Shown: positions 37,077 through 49,863, numbered from the stretch's first letter. The stretch: 64,000 nucleotides of DNA from Aquabacterium lacunae (GCF_004310865.1 NZ_SIXI01000004.1:62001-126000); one strand, 5' to 3'. Notes: generated by a model not told the origin, from the sequence alone. Translations and numbers: made by a program.

Positions 37077-38129
37077 ATGCAGGAGACCTGCCCGACGCGC
37101 TCGCCGAGCGCCCCATGTATCAAATCCTCCGTTCGCCAACATGGCGTGGCCCTGGCTGTGATGCTTGTCCTGAGCGCTTGTGGTGGGGGTACACCGTCCG
37201 ACCTGCAAACCGCAGCGATCACCAGCGGCGGCACCGGCAGCACAGGCCTGGGCGGGGGCAAGCCAGCAGCGCTGATCGGCCCGCTGTTGAAACAAGGCAC
37301 ACAGTGGTCGGTCAACGGCGTGCAGGTGAACACCAGCAGCAACACCGCGGTGAGCGACGACGAAGGGCAGCCCTTGGACACCGCAGTGCTGGCCGAAGGC
37401 ATGACCGTGGCAATCGACGGCGACACAGTGTCCACACAAGGCGATGCATTGTCCACACAAGCCCTGCGAGTACGCCTGGAACCCGTGCTGTACGGACCGG
37501 TGCAGGCGATGGATCTGGCTCGGCGCGAACTGACCGTGATGGACCACGTGGTGCAGTGGAGCGACAGCACGGTGCTGTCAGACGCCTGGCCCCAGGGGCT
37601 TGGCAATGTGCAAGTGGGTGACCTGGTGGAGGTACACGGCTGGCAAGACCTGGCCCAAACCCGTTACGTGGCCACACGGCTGGCACCGCGCACCGTCGGC
37701 ATGCACCTGGGTGAGTACACCGTTCAGGGTGTCCTGGCTGATCTGGATCTGGCGCGCGGGCAATGCCGGGTGGGCACTCAACGCATTGCTTACGCCTGGC
37801 CCGAGGCCTCCAGTGATCTGCGAAACGGCCAGTGGACACGCGGCAGTCTGTACACAACCCCACCAGTCAGCCCAGGGAGCACATGGAGTGCGGTGACCAT
37901 GCGTGTCGACGCGCCTTGGTTGACTGACAAGGCTCAGATCAGCGTGCAAGGCCTTGTCACTGCGGTTCAATCGGGCGGCCAGAGCTTCACTGTGCAGTCG
38001 TGGCCGGTCAACGCCTCGGCGGCTGCCTGCAGCGTTTGCCCTCAACTGACGCCGGGGCAGCGCGTTCGGGTGGAAGGCACGCTGACACAAGGGGTGGTCA
38101 GTGCCAGTCTCGTGAAACTGCAGCCATGA
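37077..38129 (+). CDS. DUF5666 lipoprotein
   Basis: A 350-residue predicted lipoprotein with the lipobox LVLSACGGG, Cys near residue 35, and a Gly/Thr-rich linker. At least three repeated small beta-barrel units follow (for example VLYGPVQAMDLARRELTVMD, GVLADLDLARGQCRVG and GLVTAVQSGGQSFTVQSW), the OB-like DUF5666 pattern. Gly after the Cys suggests outer-membrane sorting. It lies 66 bp after the DUF6502 gene and the two form a conserved pair of unknown role in the envelope. Confidence 0.85.
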   Translation: MQETCPTRSPSAPCIKSSVRQHGVALAVMLVLSACGGGTPSDLQTAAITSGGTGSTGLGGGKPAALIGPLLKQGTQWSVNGVQVNTSSNTAVSDDEGQPLDTAVLAEGMTVAIDGDTVSTQGDALSTQALRVRLEPVLYGPVQAMDLARRELTVMDHVVQWSDSTVLSDAWPQGLGNVQVGDLVEVHGWQDLAQTRYVATRLAPRTVGMHLGEYTVQGVLADLDLARGQCRVGTQRIAYAWPEASSDLRNGQWTRGSLYTTPPVSPGSTWSAVTMRVDAPWLTDKAQISVQGLVTAVQSGGQSFTVQSWPVNASAAACSVCPQLTPGQRVRVEGTLTQGVVSASLVKLQP

Positions 38130-38159
38130 ACCTGACCTGAGCGTGGCGCCCGTCCCTGC

Positions 38160-39233
38160 TCAAGGCACCAGTGTCAGGAACAGGTAGGCCGCGAACACCA
38201 CCAGGTGCACCGCCCCTTGCATGATGGTGGTGCGCCCGTGGGTCATGGTCAGGGTGCCCACACCGAAGGTCAGCACCAGCAGCACCAGGTCTTTGCCATC
38301 GATGCCCAGGTGCAGTGGCAGGCCCAGCCACACCGACAACGCCGCCACCACCGGGATGCTCAGACCGATCGAGGCCATGGCCGAGCCGATGGCCAGGTTC
38401 AGGCTGGTCTGCAGGCGGTTGGCATGCGCCGCCCGGATGGCGGCCAGGGTTTCGGGCAGCAGCACCAGCAGCGCAATCACCACACCGATCACGGCCTTGG
38501 GTGCACGGGCCGCATCCACCACGGCCTCGATGGTGGGGGACAGCACCTTGGCCAGGCCGATCACGGCCACCAGGGCCACCACCAGCAAGCCCACAGACAC
38601 GGCCGTCTGCATGCCGGAAGGCGGTTGGGCATGGACCTCGTCGTCGTGCGCCGCCCCCACGGGCAGGAAGTAATCACGGTGGCGCACGGTCTGCACGAAC
38701 ACATAAGCCAGCCACAGCGCCAGCGAGGCCAGCCCGGCGAAAGCCAGCTGCGAGTTCGAGTAGGTGCCACCTGGGGTGGTGGTGGTGTAGGTGGGCAGCA
38801 CCAGGGTCAGGCCCGCCAGGGCCATCAGTGCGGCCCAGCCGGCATTGGCGCCTTCGGCCCGGAAGGTCTGTTCGCGGTGACGCCATCCCCCGACCAGCAG
38901 GCACAGGCCCACCACCCCGGTGCCGATGACCATGATGGCGGCATACACCGTGTCGCGTGCCACATAGGCCGCCTTGTCGCCACCGGCCAGCATCAGGGTG
39001 ACGATCAGGGCCACTTCGATCACGGTCACGGCCAGTGCCAGCACCAGCGTACCCAGGGGCTCGCCCACCTTGTGGGCCACCACCTCGGCATGGTGCACCG
39101 AGGCTAGCACGGCGGCCATGAGGCCCACGCCGCAGGCCACCAGCAAGCCGGTGGAGGGCACCGTGCCCCAGGTCAGGGCCAGCACGGCCATGGCCAGCAC
39201 AGGAGAGGCCAGGGGGGCCAGGCGCATCAGCAT
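38160..39233 (-). CDS. chaA: Calcium/proton exchanger, ChaA type
   Basis: A 357-residue CaCA-superfamily exchanger with about eleven membrane helices. Both alpha repeats are visible: KVGEPLGTLVLALAVTVIEV near residues 55-75, with the conserved acidic residues, and VIALLVLLPETLAAIRAAHA near 250-270. HAEVVAHKVGEP is typical of ChaA, which expels Ca2+ (and Na+/K+ at high pH) in exchange for H+. The start follows the stop of the upstream small gene by one base, so the two are translated together. Confidence 0.92.
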   Translation of the reverse strand: MLMRLAPLASPVLAMAVLALTWGTVPSTGLLVACGVGLMAAVLASVHHAEVVAHKVGEPLGTLVLALAVTVIEVALIVTLMLAGGDKAAYVARDTVYAAIMVIGTGVVGLCLLVGGWRHREQTFRAEGANAGWAALMALAGLTLVLPTYTTTTPGGTYSNSQLAFAGLASLALWLAYVFVQTVRHRDYFLPVGAAHDDEVHAQPPSGMQTAVSVGLLVVALVAVIGLAKVLSPTIEAVVDAARAPKAVIGVVIALLVLLPETLAAIRAAHANRLQTSLNLAIGSAMASIGLSIPVVAALSVWLGLPLHLGIDGKDLVLLVLTFGVGTLTMTHGRTTIMQGAVHLVVFAAYLFLTLVP

Positions 39234-39234
39234 C

Positions 39235-39561
39235 TCAACTCCCTTCGGGCAATGGCAGGAACTCGGGCCAGGGCCAGTTCAGCAACTCGGCCAGGCGGGT
39301 GACGACCCAGCCAGCTTCGGCTTCGCTCACGCCGGCATCAGGGCTGCACAGACCCAGGTGGCATCGCCGCAGAACCTCCTGCTCGTCCACCCCGATCTCG
39401 ACATGCAGCCCCTGGCAATGCTGTACCAGGTGGTTGGCCAGGTCTTCGCACACCTCGTAGCGGTCGCGCAGCAAGGCCTGGGACACGGTCAGCCTGCCGC
39501 GGGCGTCACGGTACAGGGCAAGGAAGGAGTCTGGGATGAGGATCTGGCAATCGTCGGACAT
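39235..39561 (-). CDS. Hypothetical small protein upstream of chaA
   Basis: A 108-residue acidic soluble protein, ILIPDSFLALYRDARGRLTV near its start and LNWPWPEFLPLPEGS at its end. I do not recognise a family. It has no signal peptide or membrane helix, and three Cys (CEDLANHLVQHC, RRCHLGLC region) are scattered. The start ATG is at 39561; the frame opens further back without a ribosome site. Tight coupling to chaA suggests a shared role, possibly in regulation of the exchanger. Confidence 0.7.
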   Translation of the reverse strand: MSDDCQILIPDSFLALYRDARGRLTVSQALLRDRYEVCEDLANHLVQHCQGLHVEIGVDEQEVLRRCHLGLCSPDAGVSEAEAGWVVTRLAELLNWPWPEFLPLPEGS

Positions 39562-39600
39562 GAAGGGCCTGCGTGGGTCAGGCCCCATGGTAACGGCCCT

Positions 39601-40596
<996 letters not shown>

Positions 40597-40699
40597 GGTC
40601 TCGAATCTCAGCACAGCGATGATGCCGTGCGTGCGCTCGCCGCGCATTCGGACAAGCCTGCCGAGACAAATCACCGAAGTGGCGCGAAACGTCAAGATC

Positions 40700-41710
40700 A
40701 TGACCGCGCGTGTCAAGCCAGCACACGGCTTGGCGGCCGACCATGCCGCCATGCTGCACGACACCTTGATCTCCCTGGGTCTGGACTGGCGCGACACCCT
40801 GCTGGTGCTGCTGACCCCTCTGTTCCTGGCCTTTGTGGCCGCCGAGTGGTGGCACTTCCGGCGCCAGCCGGGGGTGTACGCACTGGGCGACAGCCTGGCA
40901 AGCCTGAACCTGGGCGGCGTGTACACGCTGGTCGACATCGCCCTGGTGCTGACCGTGGTCTTGCCCGTGATGGACTGGGTGCACACGCACCGCCTGTTCA
41001 CGCTCGACGTGACGGTCTGGACATTCCCGCTGCTGTACCTGATGGTGGAGCTTTGCTACTACACCTTCCACCGCGCCAGCCACCGCATCCGCTGGCTCTG
41101 GTGCGCGCACGTGGTGCACCACGGCTCGGAGCACATGAACTTCACCACGGCCATGCGCCAGAGCTGGCTGTACGGCGTGGCCGGCAACTGGCTGTTCTAC
41201 ACGCCCCTGGTGTGGCTGGGCTTCGAGCCCCGCTGGGTGCTGGGTACGCTGTCGATCAACCTGGCGTACCAGTTCTTCATCCACACGCAGTGGGTGGGGC
41301 GCCTGCCCGACTGGGTGGAGGCCGTGTTCAACACCCCTTCGCACCACCGGGCGCACCATGGCCGCAACCCGCGCTACATCGACCGCAACTATGGCGGCTC
41401 CCTGATCGTGTTCGACCGCCTGTTCGGCACCTTCACGCCAGAAACCGAGCCCGTGGACTATGGCCTGGTGCGCCCGGTGCAGTCCACGAACCCGCTGTGG
41501 CTGACGCTGCACGAGTGGGTGGCCATGGGACGAGACATGGCCCGCCCCGGCCCGTGGGCGCAACGCCTGAAGCACCTGTGGGGCCCACCGGAGTGGACGC
41601 GTGAAACCGAGCGATCGGCCATGTCGCCACCCGAAACGGGCCGCAACAGGGATAATCCCGCCCATGCACCCGAATGCCCTCCTCGATCTCGCGACGCAGC
41701 TCGTCCGTGA
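40700..41710 (+). CDS. Sterol desaturase/fatty acid hydroxylase family membrane protein
   Basis: A 336-residue integral membrane di-iron hydroxylase. Several helices (residues about 18-110) are followed by the histidine clusters FHRASH, HVVHHGSEH and SHHRAHH, the eight-His signature of the family that includes alkylglycerol monooxygenase and sterol desaturases. The substrate is unknown. I used the ATG at 40700; MLHDTLISL at 40751 is a good alternative. The last 47 bp overlap the start of the rsmB-like gene, so the hydrophilic C-terminal end is translated in both frames. Confidence 0.9.
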   Translation: MTARVKPAHGLAADHAAMLHDTLISLGLDWRDTLLVLLTPLFLAFVAAEWWHFRRQPGVYALGDSLASLNLGGVYTLVDIALVLTVVLPVMDWVHTHRLFTLDVTVWTFPLLYLMVELCYYTFHRASHRIRWLWCAHVVHHGSEHMNFTTAMRQSWLYGVAGNWLFYTPLVWLGFEPRWVLGTLSINLAYQFFIHTQWVGRLPDWVEAVFNTPSHHRAHHGRNPRYIDRNYGGSLIVFDRLFGTFTPETEPVDYGLVRPVQSTNPLWLTLHEWVAMGRDMARPGPWAQRLKHLWGPPEWTRETERSAMSPPETGRNRDNPAHAPECPPRSRDAARP

Positions 41711-42929
41711 GGTTCAAAAACTCGATGCCCCGGCCGACGGCCTGGTGTCCCTGTTCTTCCGCAAAAACAAGCTGCTGGGCCCGCGCGAGCGCCACGCCCT
41801 GGCCGAGACCACCTACGCCGTGCTGCGCCAGCGACTGCTGTGGCAGCACCTGGCCCAGTCGGGCCATGGCCCGATGGAGCGCCGCCTGGTGGCCCTGGCC
41901 TGGCAGGGCCAGCCCCATGTGCTGGCCGTGGGCCTGAGCACCGATGAATCGGCCTGGCTGGAACGCACCCGCCAGATCGACTTCAACACCCTGCCCGACA
42001 AGCTGCGCCACAACCTGCCCGACTGGCTGAGCAACGCCCTGCGCGCCCAGCTGCCCGACGAAGAGTTCTGGGCCCTGGTCAAGAGCTACTCGGAAGGCGC
42101 GCCGCTGGACCTGCGCGTGAACACGCTCAAGGACAAGCGCGAAGCCGTGCTGCAGGCCCTGCTCGATGCGGGCCAGCAGGCCGAAGCCACACCGTATTCG
42201 CCCCAAGGCATTCGTGTGCACGGCAAGCCCGCCCTGCAGAAGATGCCGCTGTACACCAATGGCCATGTGGAGGTGCAGGACGAAGGCAGCCAGCTGCTGG
42301 CCCTGCTGACCGGCGCCAAGCGCGGCGACATGGTCGTGGACTTCTGTGCCGGCGCGGGTGGCAAGACCCTGGCCCTGGGCGCCATGATGCGCAACACCGG
42401 TCGCCTGTATGCCTTTGACGTGTCGGGCCACCGCCTGGACAACCTCAAGCCCCGCCTGGCCCGCAGCGGCCTGTCGAACGTGTACCCCGCCCAGATCGCG
42501 CACGAGCGCGACGAGCGCATCAAGCGCCTGAGCGGCAAGATCGACCGCGTGCTGGTCGATGCACCATGCTCGGGCCTGGGCACCTTGCGGCGCAACCCTG
42601 ACCTGAAGTGGCGCCAGAGCCCCAAGGCCGTGGCCGAACTGCAGGCCAAGCAACTGGCCATCCTGAACAGCGCCGCGCGCCTGCTCAAACCGGGTGGCCG
42701 TCTGGTGTATGCCACCTGCAGCGTGATGCCCGCTGAAAACGAGACCGTGGCCGAGCAGTTCACCCAGGAGCACCAGGATTTTGTGCCGGTCTCCAGCGCC
42801 GACCTGCTGACCCAGGCCGGCGTGGCCAACGCCGAAGGCCTGTGCAACGCCCAGGGCCAGTTGCGCCTGTGGCCGCACCGCCATGCCACCGACGGCTTCT
42901 ATGCCGCCGTGTGGGAAAAGAAGGACTGA
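41664..42929 (+). CDS. rsmB: RsmB/NSUN-family 16S rRNA (cytosine-C5) methyltransferase
   Basis: A 421-residue methyltransferase. The N-terminal region is RNA-binding and NusB-like in position, though poorly conserved. The catalytic domain has the SAM loop VVDFCAGAGGKTLALGAMM, motif IV DAPCSGLGTLRRNPDLKW with one Cys, and motif VI YATCSVMPAENE with the catalytic Cys. It uses SAM to make m5C in rRNA. The symbol is my best guess; RsmF is the other option. GATAAT at 41651-41656, seven bases before the ATG, may be the -10 of a leaderless transcript. It ends in a shared terminator. Confidence 0.88.
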   Translation: MHPNALLDLATQLVREVQKLDAPADGLVSLFFRKNKLLGPRERHALAETTYAVLRQRLLWQHLAQSGHGPMERRLVALAWQGQPHVLAVGLSTDESAWLERTRQIDFNTLPDKLRHNLPDWLSNALRAQLPDEEFWALVKSYSEGAPLDLRVNTLKDKREAVLQALLDAGQQAEATPYSPQGIRVHGKPALQKMPLYTNGHVEVQDEGSQLLALLTGAKRGDMVVDFCAGAGGKTLALGAMMRNTGRLYAFDVSGHRLDNLKPRLARSGLSNVYPAQIAHERDERIKRLSGKIDRVLVDAPCSGLGTLRRNPDLKWRQSPKAVAELQAKQLAILNSAARLLKPGGRLVYATCSVMPAENETVAEQFTQEHQDFVPVSSADLLTQAGVANAEGLCNAQGQLRLWPHRHATDGFYAAVWEKKD

Positions 42930-42950
42930 GGCTTCGGCCCACGCCCATGA

Positions 42951-42978
42951 AAAAAGGCCTGCAGCAGCAGGCCTTTTT
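42951..42978. terminator. Bidirectional intrinsic terminator
   Basis: AAAAAGGCCTGC (42951-42962) and GCAGGCCTTTTT (42967-42978) form a perfect 12-bp stem with an AGCA loop. T-runs on both strands let it serve both the rRNA methyltransferase gene (plus) and the convergent polysaccharide export gene (minus). Confidence 0.88.
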
Positions 42979-43020
42979 CGTGTGGGGAGGCAGCCGAACC
43001 GGCCACCCGAACCCGATCGA

Positions 43021-43830
43021 TCAGAACAGGCTTTCGCGCACGTAGACCACGTCGTCCTTTTGCAGCTTGTCCTGCATGCCCAGCGTCAGCACCTGCACCT
43101 TGCCGCTGGCGTCGCGGCGGTTCACGCGAATGCCCTTTTCAGTGCCGCGCTGGTTGATACCGCCCGAAGCTGCCAGGGCTTGCATCAGGGTCATGTCACG
43201 TTCCAGGCGCATGGCACCGGGGCGCTGTACTTCACCGTAAAAGTAAATGATGGGCGCACGGTCAACATACACGATGTCCTCGTTCTGCAGCACCGGGTCA
43301 TCCACGTTGGCGTTGGACTCGAAGATGGCGGCGAAGTCGATTTCCTTGCGGAAGGGCTTGCCGTCACGCGCTCCCATCAACACCACGGTGTCAGAGGCTG
43401 AGCCCGTGACCATGCCACCGGCTTGCGCAATGATTTCGCTGAGCTTGATGTTGGCTTGGTCAAGCGGATAACGGCCAGGACGGCCGACCAGTCCAAGCAC
43501 GGACACCAGGTTACCCCGAATCTGGGTGACCAGAACGGACACCTGGGGCTGCTTCAGGAAGTTGCCGTCACGCAGGGCGTCGGCCAGCTTCTTCTCGGCC
43601 TGGCTGACCGTCAGACCTGCCACTTTCACAGTGCCCAACAGAGGATACGAAAACCCGCCACCTTCAAGGATGCGCGTTTCCAGAGACAGGTCTGGATTCT
43701 GGTACACCTGGATCTTGATGATGTCGCCAGAGCCCAGCACGTATTCACCTTGCGGTGCAGCATGGGCCAGACCGGCCGTGAACATCCACAGGGCCAGCAG
43801 ACCCTGGGCCAAAGAACGCATCCATTTCAT
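43021..43830 (-). CDS. epsE: Polysaccharide export protein, EpsE type
   Basis: A 269-residue periplasmic/outer-membrane export protein of the Wza superfamily. A Sec signal ends near GLAHAAPQG. The polysaccharide export domain starts at YVLGSGDIIKIQVYQNPDLS, and two SLBB repeats follow (NLVSVLGLVGRPGRYPLDQA and IIYFYGEVQRPGAMRLERDM). There is no lipobox, which separates it from Wza and fits EpsE of PEP-CTERM/methanolan-type gene clusters. No synthase or glycosyltransferase genes are next to it. GAGGA lies upstream of the ATG. The symbol reflects my recognition of this subfamily. Confidence 0.87.
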   Translation of the reverse strand: MKWMRSLAQGLLALWMFTAGLAHAAPQGEYVLGSGDIIKIQVYQNPDLSLETRILEGGGFSYPLLGTVKVAGLTVSQAEKKLADALRDGNFLKQPQVSVLVTQIRGNLVSVLGLVGRPGRYPLDQANIKLSEIIAQAGGMVTGSASDTVVLMGARDGKPFRKEIDFAAIFESNANVDDPVLQNEDIVYVDRAPIIYFYGEVQRPGAMRLERDMTLMQALAASGGINQRGTEKGIRVNRRDASGKVQVLTLGMQDKLQKDDVVYVRESLF

Positions 43831-43951
43831 CTCGACTGATCCTCACATTTGAACCGTTGGAGCCCCCTGAAGGCCGGTGCGCCGGGGGCCATGGGCTGTC
43901 TGATCCGACTGTACCACCGAGGTTCCGTGCCCTCGGTGACACCCCCCGCAC

Positions 43952-46363
43952 TCAGCGGGCGCCGTGGTGCATCACGGACATCAGGTTTTCCCTGCCCAGG
44001 AACTCGGGCACCTGCCCGGCATGCAAGGGTCGGGCCATGAGATAGCCCTGGATGTCGTCGCAGCCCAGGGCGCGCAGCAACTCCAGCTGTTCGGCGGTTT
44101 CAACGCACTCGGCGGTGGTGGTCAGACGCAAGGCCTTGGCCAGGCTGATGATGGCCGTGACGACGGCCTGGGCGTCCATGTCGGTGGCCAGGTGGCGCAC
44201 GAACATGCCGTCGATCTTGAGCTTGTCCATGCTGAATCGGCGCAGGTAGGCCAGCGACGAATAGCCGGTGCCGAAGTCGTCCAGGGCCACGCGCACGCCA
44301 CGCTCGCGCAGGGCCATCAGCGTGGCCTGGGCGCCGTCGTGGTCGTCGATCAGGGCGCTTTCGGTGATTTCGAGTTCCAGCCGGCTGGCGGGCAAGCCAG
44401 AGTCGGCCAGGGCCTGCTCGACCAGGTCCACCACCGAGGTGCTGCGGAACTGCACGGCCGACAGGTTGACGGCCACCTTCAGGTGGGCGGGCCAGCGGGT
44501 GGCCTCCATGCACGACTGTCGCAGCACCCAGGTGCCCAGGGGCACGATCTGGCCGGTTTCCTCGGCCACCGGGATGAAATCGCCCGGGCTGATCAGGCCG
44601 CGCTCGGCGTGCTGCCAGCGCACCAGGGCCTCGAAGCCTGACACCTGGCCGGTTCGCACATTCACCTGGGGCTGGTACATCACCTCGAACTGTTCCTTGG
44701 CCAGGGCCACACCCAGTTCCTGCTGCAGTCGCACGCGGGTGTTGGCGCTCTCTTCCAGCACAGGGTCGAAGAAACGGCTGGTGTTGCGGCCAGCGGCCTT
44801 GGCGGCATACAGGGCCAGGTCGGCTCGCTTGAGCAGGTGGTCGGGGTCGCGGCCGTCACGCGGGAAACAGGCAATGCCCACGCTGGTCTTGGCCGACACC
44901 TGCACCTCGTCGAGCTGGAAGGGCTCGGAGATGGCCGTCAGGATCTTGCGGGCCAGGTCGTCCACCCAGAGGTCATCGCCCCCCTTGGGCACCAGCAGCG
45001 CGAATTCGTCCCCGCCCAGCCGCGCCAGCACCGAGCCGGTCGGGCCCAGCGTCTTCAGGCGCGCGCCCACGTGCCTGAGCAGCTTGTCGCCAATGGCATG
45101 GCCCAGCGAATCGTTGATGGTCTTGAAGTTGTCCAGGTCGATGAACAGCAGCGCGTATTCGCGCGCCTCTTCGCGGGCACGCAGCAAGGCATCCTGCAAC
45201 TCGCGACCAAAGCAGTACCGGTTGGCCAGGCCGGTGAGCGAGTCGACATTGGCCAGGCGGGCCAGCTCTTCGCGGGCGCGGTGGGCCAAGGTGATATCGG
45301 AACCGACACCGCGCCAGCCCACGTGCTGGCCTTGCTCATCGTGCAGGGGCTTGGCCGTGAGCGAACACCAGCGCACCTCGTGGCCCACCTGCAAAGGCAG
45401 TTCCAGCTCCTTGAACGACACAGGGCGCTTGAGGCAGCGGGCCAGCAGTTCATGCGCGTCAGCGGCGTCTGCCAGTTGCAACGGCATGCGCTGGCGCAGG
45501 AAATCGGCAAACGGCAGTCGCTGCAGTTCGCGGTCGGTGGTCTGCAGGGAATGGGCAAGGCGAGCAGACACGTGACGCAAGCGCCCGTCGGCCCCCACCT
45601 CCCACAGCCAGTCGCTGGCATGCTCTTCGAAATCCTTGAGCAGCAGGTCGACCAGCTGGGCCTGGCGCTCGGCCTCGGCGTCGGCGCGCACGCGGCTCAT
45701 GAACACCCGCGCGCTGCTGACGACCATGGCCAGCATGGTGGCCGCGTAAATGAACAGCACGCCCCAGATGGCGAAATAGGTGGCGTACTGCGAACGCCAC
45801 AGACCGATGCCGGCTGCCACCGCGATCATCAGCACGTAAGTGCCTGCGGCTTCGACATGCGGGCTGAGGATGAACCCCCCGGCGCACAGCATGCCCACCA
45901 CCACCGTGGCGATCAGCATCTGCGAGGGGTGATCGGCCACCTGGAACAGGCCCACCGGCATGGAGGCCCAGGCGACGGCGTACAGCGACACCTGCAAGGT
46001 CAGCACATTGAGTGCCTTGCGCGAGGCCCAGGGGCGCCCGCCGCCGCGCAGCATGCCGCGCCAGATGGTGCTGCCCAGCGAGAGCCCGCCGATCACGAAA
46101 ATGCCCCAGGCCACCAGCCAGTAAGGCTGCACCTGCTCCCAGAACAGGGCGATGATGGCCACGCAATTGACCGCATTGCCCAGCAGCACCAGCGGCAGCA
46201 GGCGCAACACGGACTGGATCTGCCGCGCACGGAAGTACCGGGCTTGCGGACCGTCGAAGGCTTCGCTGGTGTGCACCAGGTCGTAGGCCGCCTTCAGACG
46301 CTCCAACCAGCTCGTGGGGGCGGGGGCGACGCTCAGGTCGCGTGGCGTGGAGGACAATGGCAT
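43952..46363 (-). CDS. Membrane GGDEF-EAL cyclic-di-GMP protein with PAS domain
   Basis: An 803-residue signalling protein. About six membrane helices (residues 50-230) are followed by a PAS domain (about 250-370). A GGDEF domain (ARLGGDEFALLV, intact, no RxxD inhibitory site at the usual place) and an EAL domain follow. The EAL domain has EALVRWQH, ELEITES, DDFGTGYSSL, KIDG and QGYLMARP, so the phosphodiesterase residues look complete. Both making and breaking of c-di-GMP are possible; many such proteins act mainly as phosphodiesterases. It lies near epsE, which fits control of matrix export (inferred). Confidence 0.93.
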   Translation of the reverse strand: MPLSSTPRDLSVAPAPTSWLERLKAAYDLVHTSEAFDGPQARYFRARQIQSVLRLLPLVLLGNAVNCVAIIALFWEQVQPYWLVAWGIFVIGGLSLGSTIWRGMLRGGGRPWASRKALNVLTLQVSLYAVAWASMPVGLFQVADHPSQMLIATVVVGMLCAGGFILSPHVEAAGTYVLMIAVAAGIGLWRSQYATYFAIWGVLFIYAATMLAMVVSSARVFMSRVRADAEAERQAQLVDLLLKDFEEHASDWLWEVGADGRLRHVSARLAHSLQTTDRELQRLPFADFLRQRMPLQLADAADAHELLARCLKRPVSFKELELPLQVGHEVRWCSLTAKPLHDEQGQHVGWRGVGSDITLAHRAREELARLANVDSLTGLANRYCFGRELQDALLRAREEAREYALLFIDLDNFKTINDSLGHAIGDKLLRHVGARLKTLGPTGSVLARLGGDEFALLVPKGGDDLWVDDLARKILTAISEPFQLDEVQVSAKTSVGIACFPRDGRDPDHLLKRADLALYAAKAAGRNTSRFFDPVLEESANTRVRLQQELGVALAKEQFEVMYQPQVNVRTGQVSGFEALVRWQHAERGLISPGDFIPVAEETGQIVPLGTWVLRQSCMEATRWPAHLKVAVNLSAVQFRSTSVVDLVEQALADSGLPASRLELEITESALIDDHDGAQATLMALRERGVRVALDDFGTGYSSLAYLRRFSMDKLKIDGMFVRHLATDMDAQAVVTAIISLAKALRLTTTAECVETAEQLELLRALGCDDIQGYLMARPLHAGQVPEFLGRENLMSVMHHGAR

Positions 46364-46508
46364 GTGCCCACAGATTCTGTCATGGGGTGCTTATCGGCAC
46401 CGCGGGGGGGACCCTTGAAGCGGGGGTAACCCTGGGGACTTCGGTCACGAACCGTGTCCCACCACCTCCCCTCATGCGACAGGGCCCTCCCCTGAAACCC
46501 TGATGCCC

Positions 46509-46520
46509 TGCCCCGGGGCA
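46509..46520. promoter_or_regulatory. TGCCCCGGGGCA palindrome upstream of maeB
   Basis: A perfect 12-bp palindrome lies 70 bp upstream of maeB in the 227-bp divergent gap to the GGDEF-EAL gene. TACCAT at 46549-46554 could be the -10 of maeB. A second small inverted repeat, GGTGC/GCACC, is at 46386-46401. Roles are unknown. Confidence 0.3.
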
Positions 46521-46590
46521 GTGAAAAGCGCGCGCCCGTCGATTGGCGTACCATCGCTGCCCCGCAGGACGTTTTCCCCGCCAGAAGAAC

Positions 46591-48900
<2,310 letters not shown>

Positions 48901-48927
48901 TCGCCTGAACCGGCAGGCTGAGCCCGG

Positions 48928-49863
48928 GTGACACGCTTGAGCGGTGAGGCCGCATCCGGCTCTGCAGAGGCCACGGCCTCTGCGGGCACCCCGCTGCAAG
49001 GCTACCTGGCGGCCCTGGCCACCGTGGCCATCTGGGCGGGCTTCATCCTGCTGTCCCGCCTGGGCGGCAAGACGGGCCTGACCTCGTGGGACATCGTGGC
49101 CCTGCGCCTGGGCGTGGGCGGCGGCCTGCTGCTGCCCCTGTGCTGGGGCATCCGCCACCACTGGCGTGATCTGCGCCTGTGGGCCATGGCCGGCATCGGT
49201 GGGCTGCTGTTCCTGGTGCTGGTGTATGCCGGCTTCAAGCGGGCCCCGGCGGCGCATGGCGCCATCTTGCTGCCTGGCATGCAGCCCTTCCTGGTGGCCG
49301 CGCTGGCCTGGTGGCTGCTGGGCAGCCGCCCCACGCGACAGCGCCTGTGGGGCCTGGTGCCCATCGCGCTGGGGGTGGGCTGCGTGGCGGTGCCCGTGCT
49401 GGCCGGCCAGCACAGCGGGCCCTCCACCCTGTTCGGTGACGCGCTGCTGTTCGCTGGCTCCCTGGCCTGGGCGCTGTACAGCGTGCTGGTCAAGCGCTGG
49501 GCCTTCGACCCCTGGCTGCTGACCCGCTTCGTGGCCGTCACCTCGGCGGCGCTGTTCCTGCCCGTGTACCTGCTGTGGCTGCCCAAGGGCCTGGACACCG
49601 TGCCCCTGGGCATGCTGGTGCTGCAGGGCCTGTACCAGGGCATCGGCCCCACCATCGTGGCCATGGTGCTGTTTTTGCGGGCTGTGGCCATTCTGGGTGC
49701 CGAACGCACGGGGGCCCTGGTGGGCCTGGTGCCGGTGATCGCGGGGCTGGGGGCCGTGCCCCTGCTCGACGAGCCGCTGACCGGCTGGCTGGTGGCCGGA
49801 CTCGTGCTGGTCTCCACGGGGGCGTGGTTGTCTTCACGGCCGGCACTGGCAAAAAAATACTGA
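48928..49863 (+). CDS. EamA/DMT-family transporter
   Basis: A 311-residue membrane protein with ten helices in two EamA repeats: residues about 25-150 (FKRAPAAHGAILLPGMQPFL) and 165-300 (FGDALLFAGSLAWALYSVLV, LGAERTGALVGLVPVIAGLG). The family exports metabolites, but the substrate is not predictable. The start is a GTG at 48928, 27 bp after maeB, so it probably reads through from that gene. An extra hydrophilic Ser/Ala-rich N-terminus of about 20 residues is present. Confidence 0.88.
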   Translation: MTRLSGEAASGSAEATASAGTPLQGYLAALATVAIWAGFILLSRLGGKTGLTSWDIVALRLGVGGGLLLPLCWGIRHHWRDLRLWAMAGIGGLLFLVLVYAGFKRAPAAHGAILLPGMQPFLVAALAWWLLGSRPTRQRLWGLVPIALGVGCVAVPVLAGQHSGPSTLFGDALLFAGSLAWALYSVLVKRWAFDPWLLTRFVAVTSAALFLPVYLLWLPKGLDTVPLGMLVLQGLYQGIGPTIVAMVLFLRAVAILGAERTGALVGLVPVIAGLGAVPLLDEPLTGWLVAGLVLVSTGAWLSSRPALAKKY

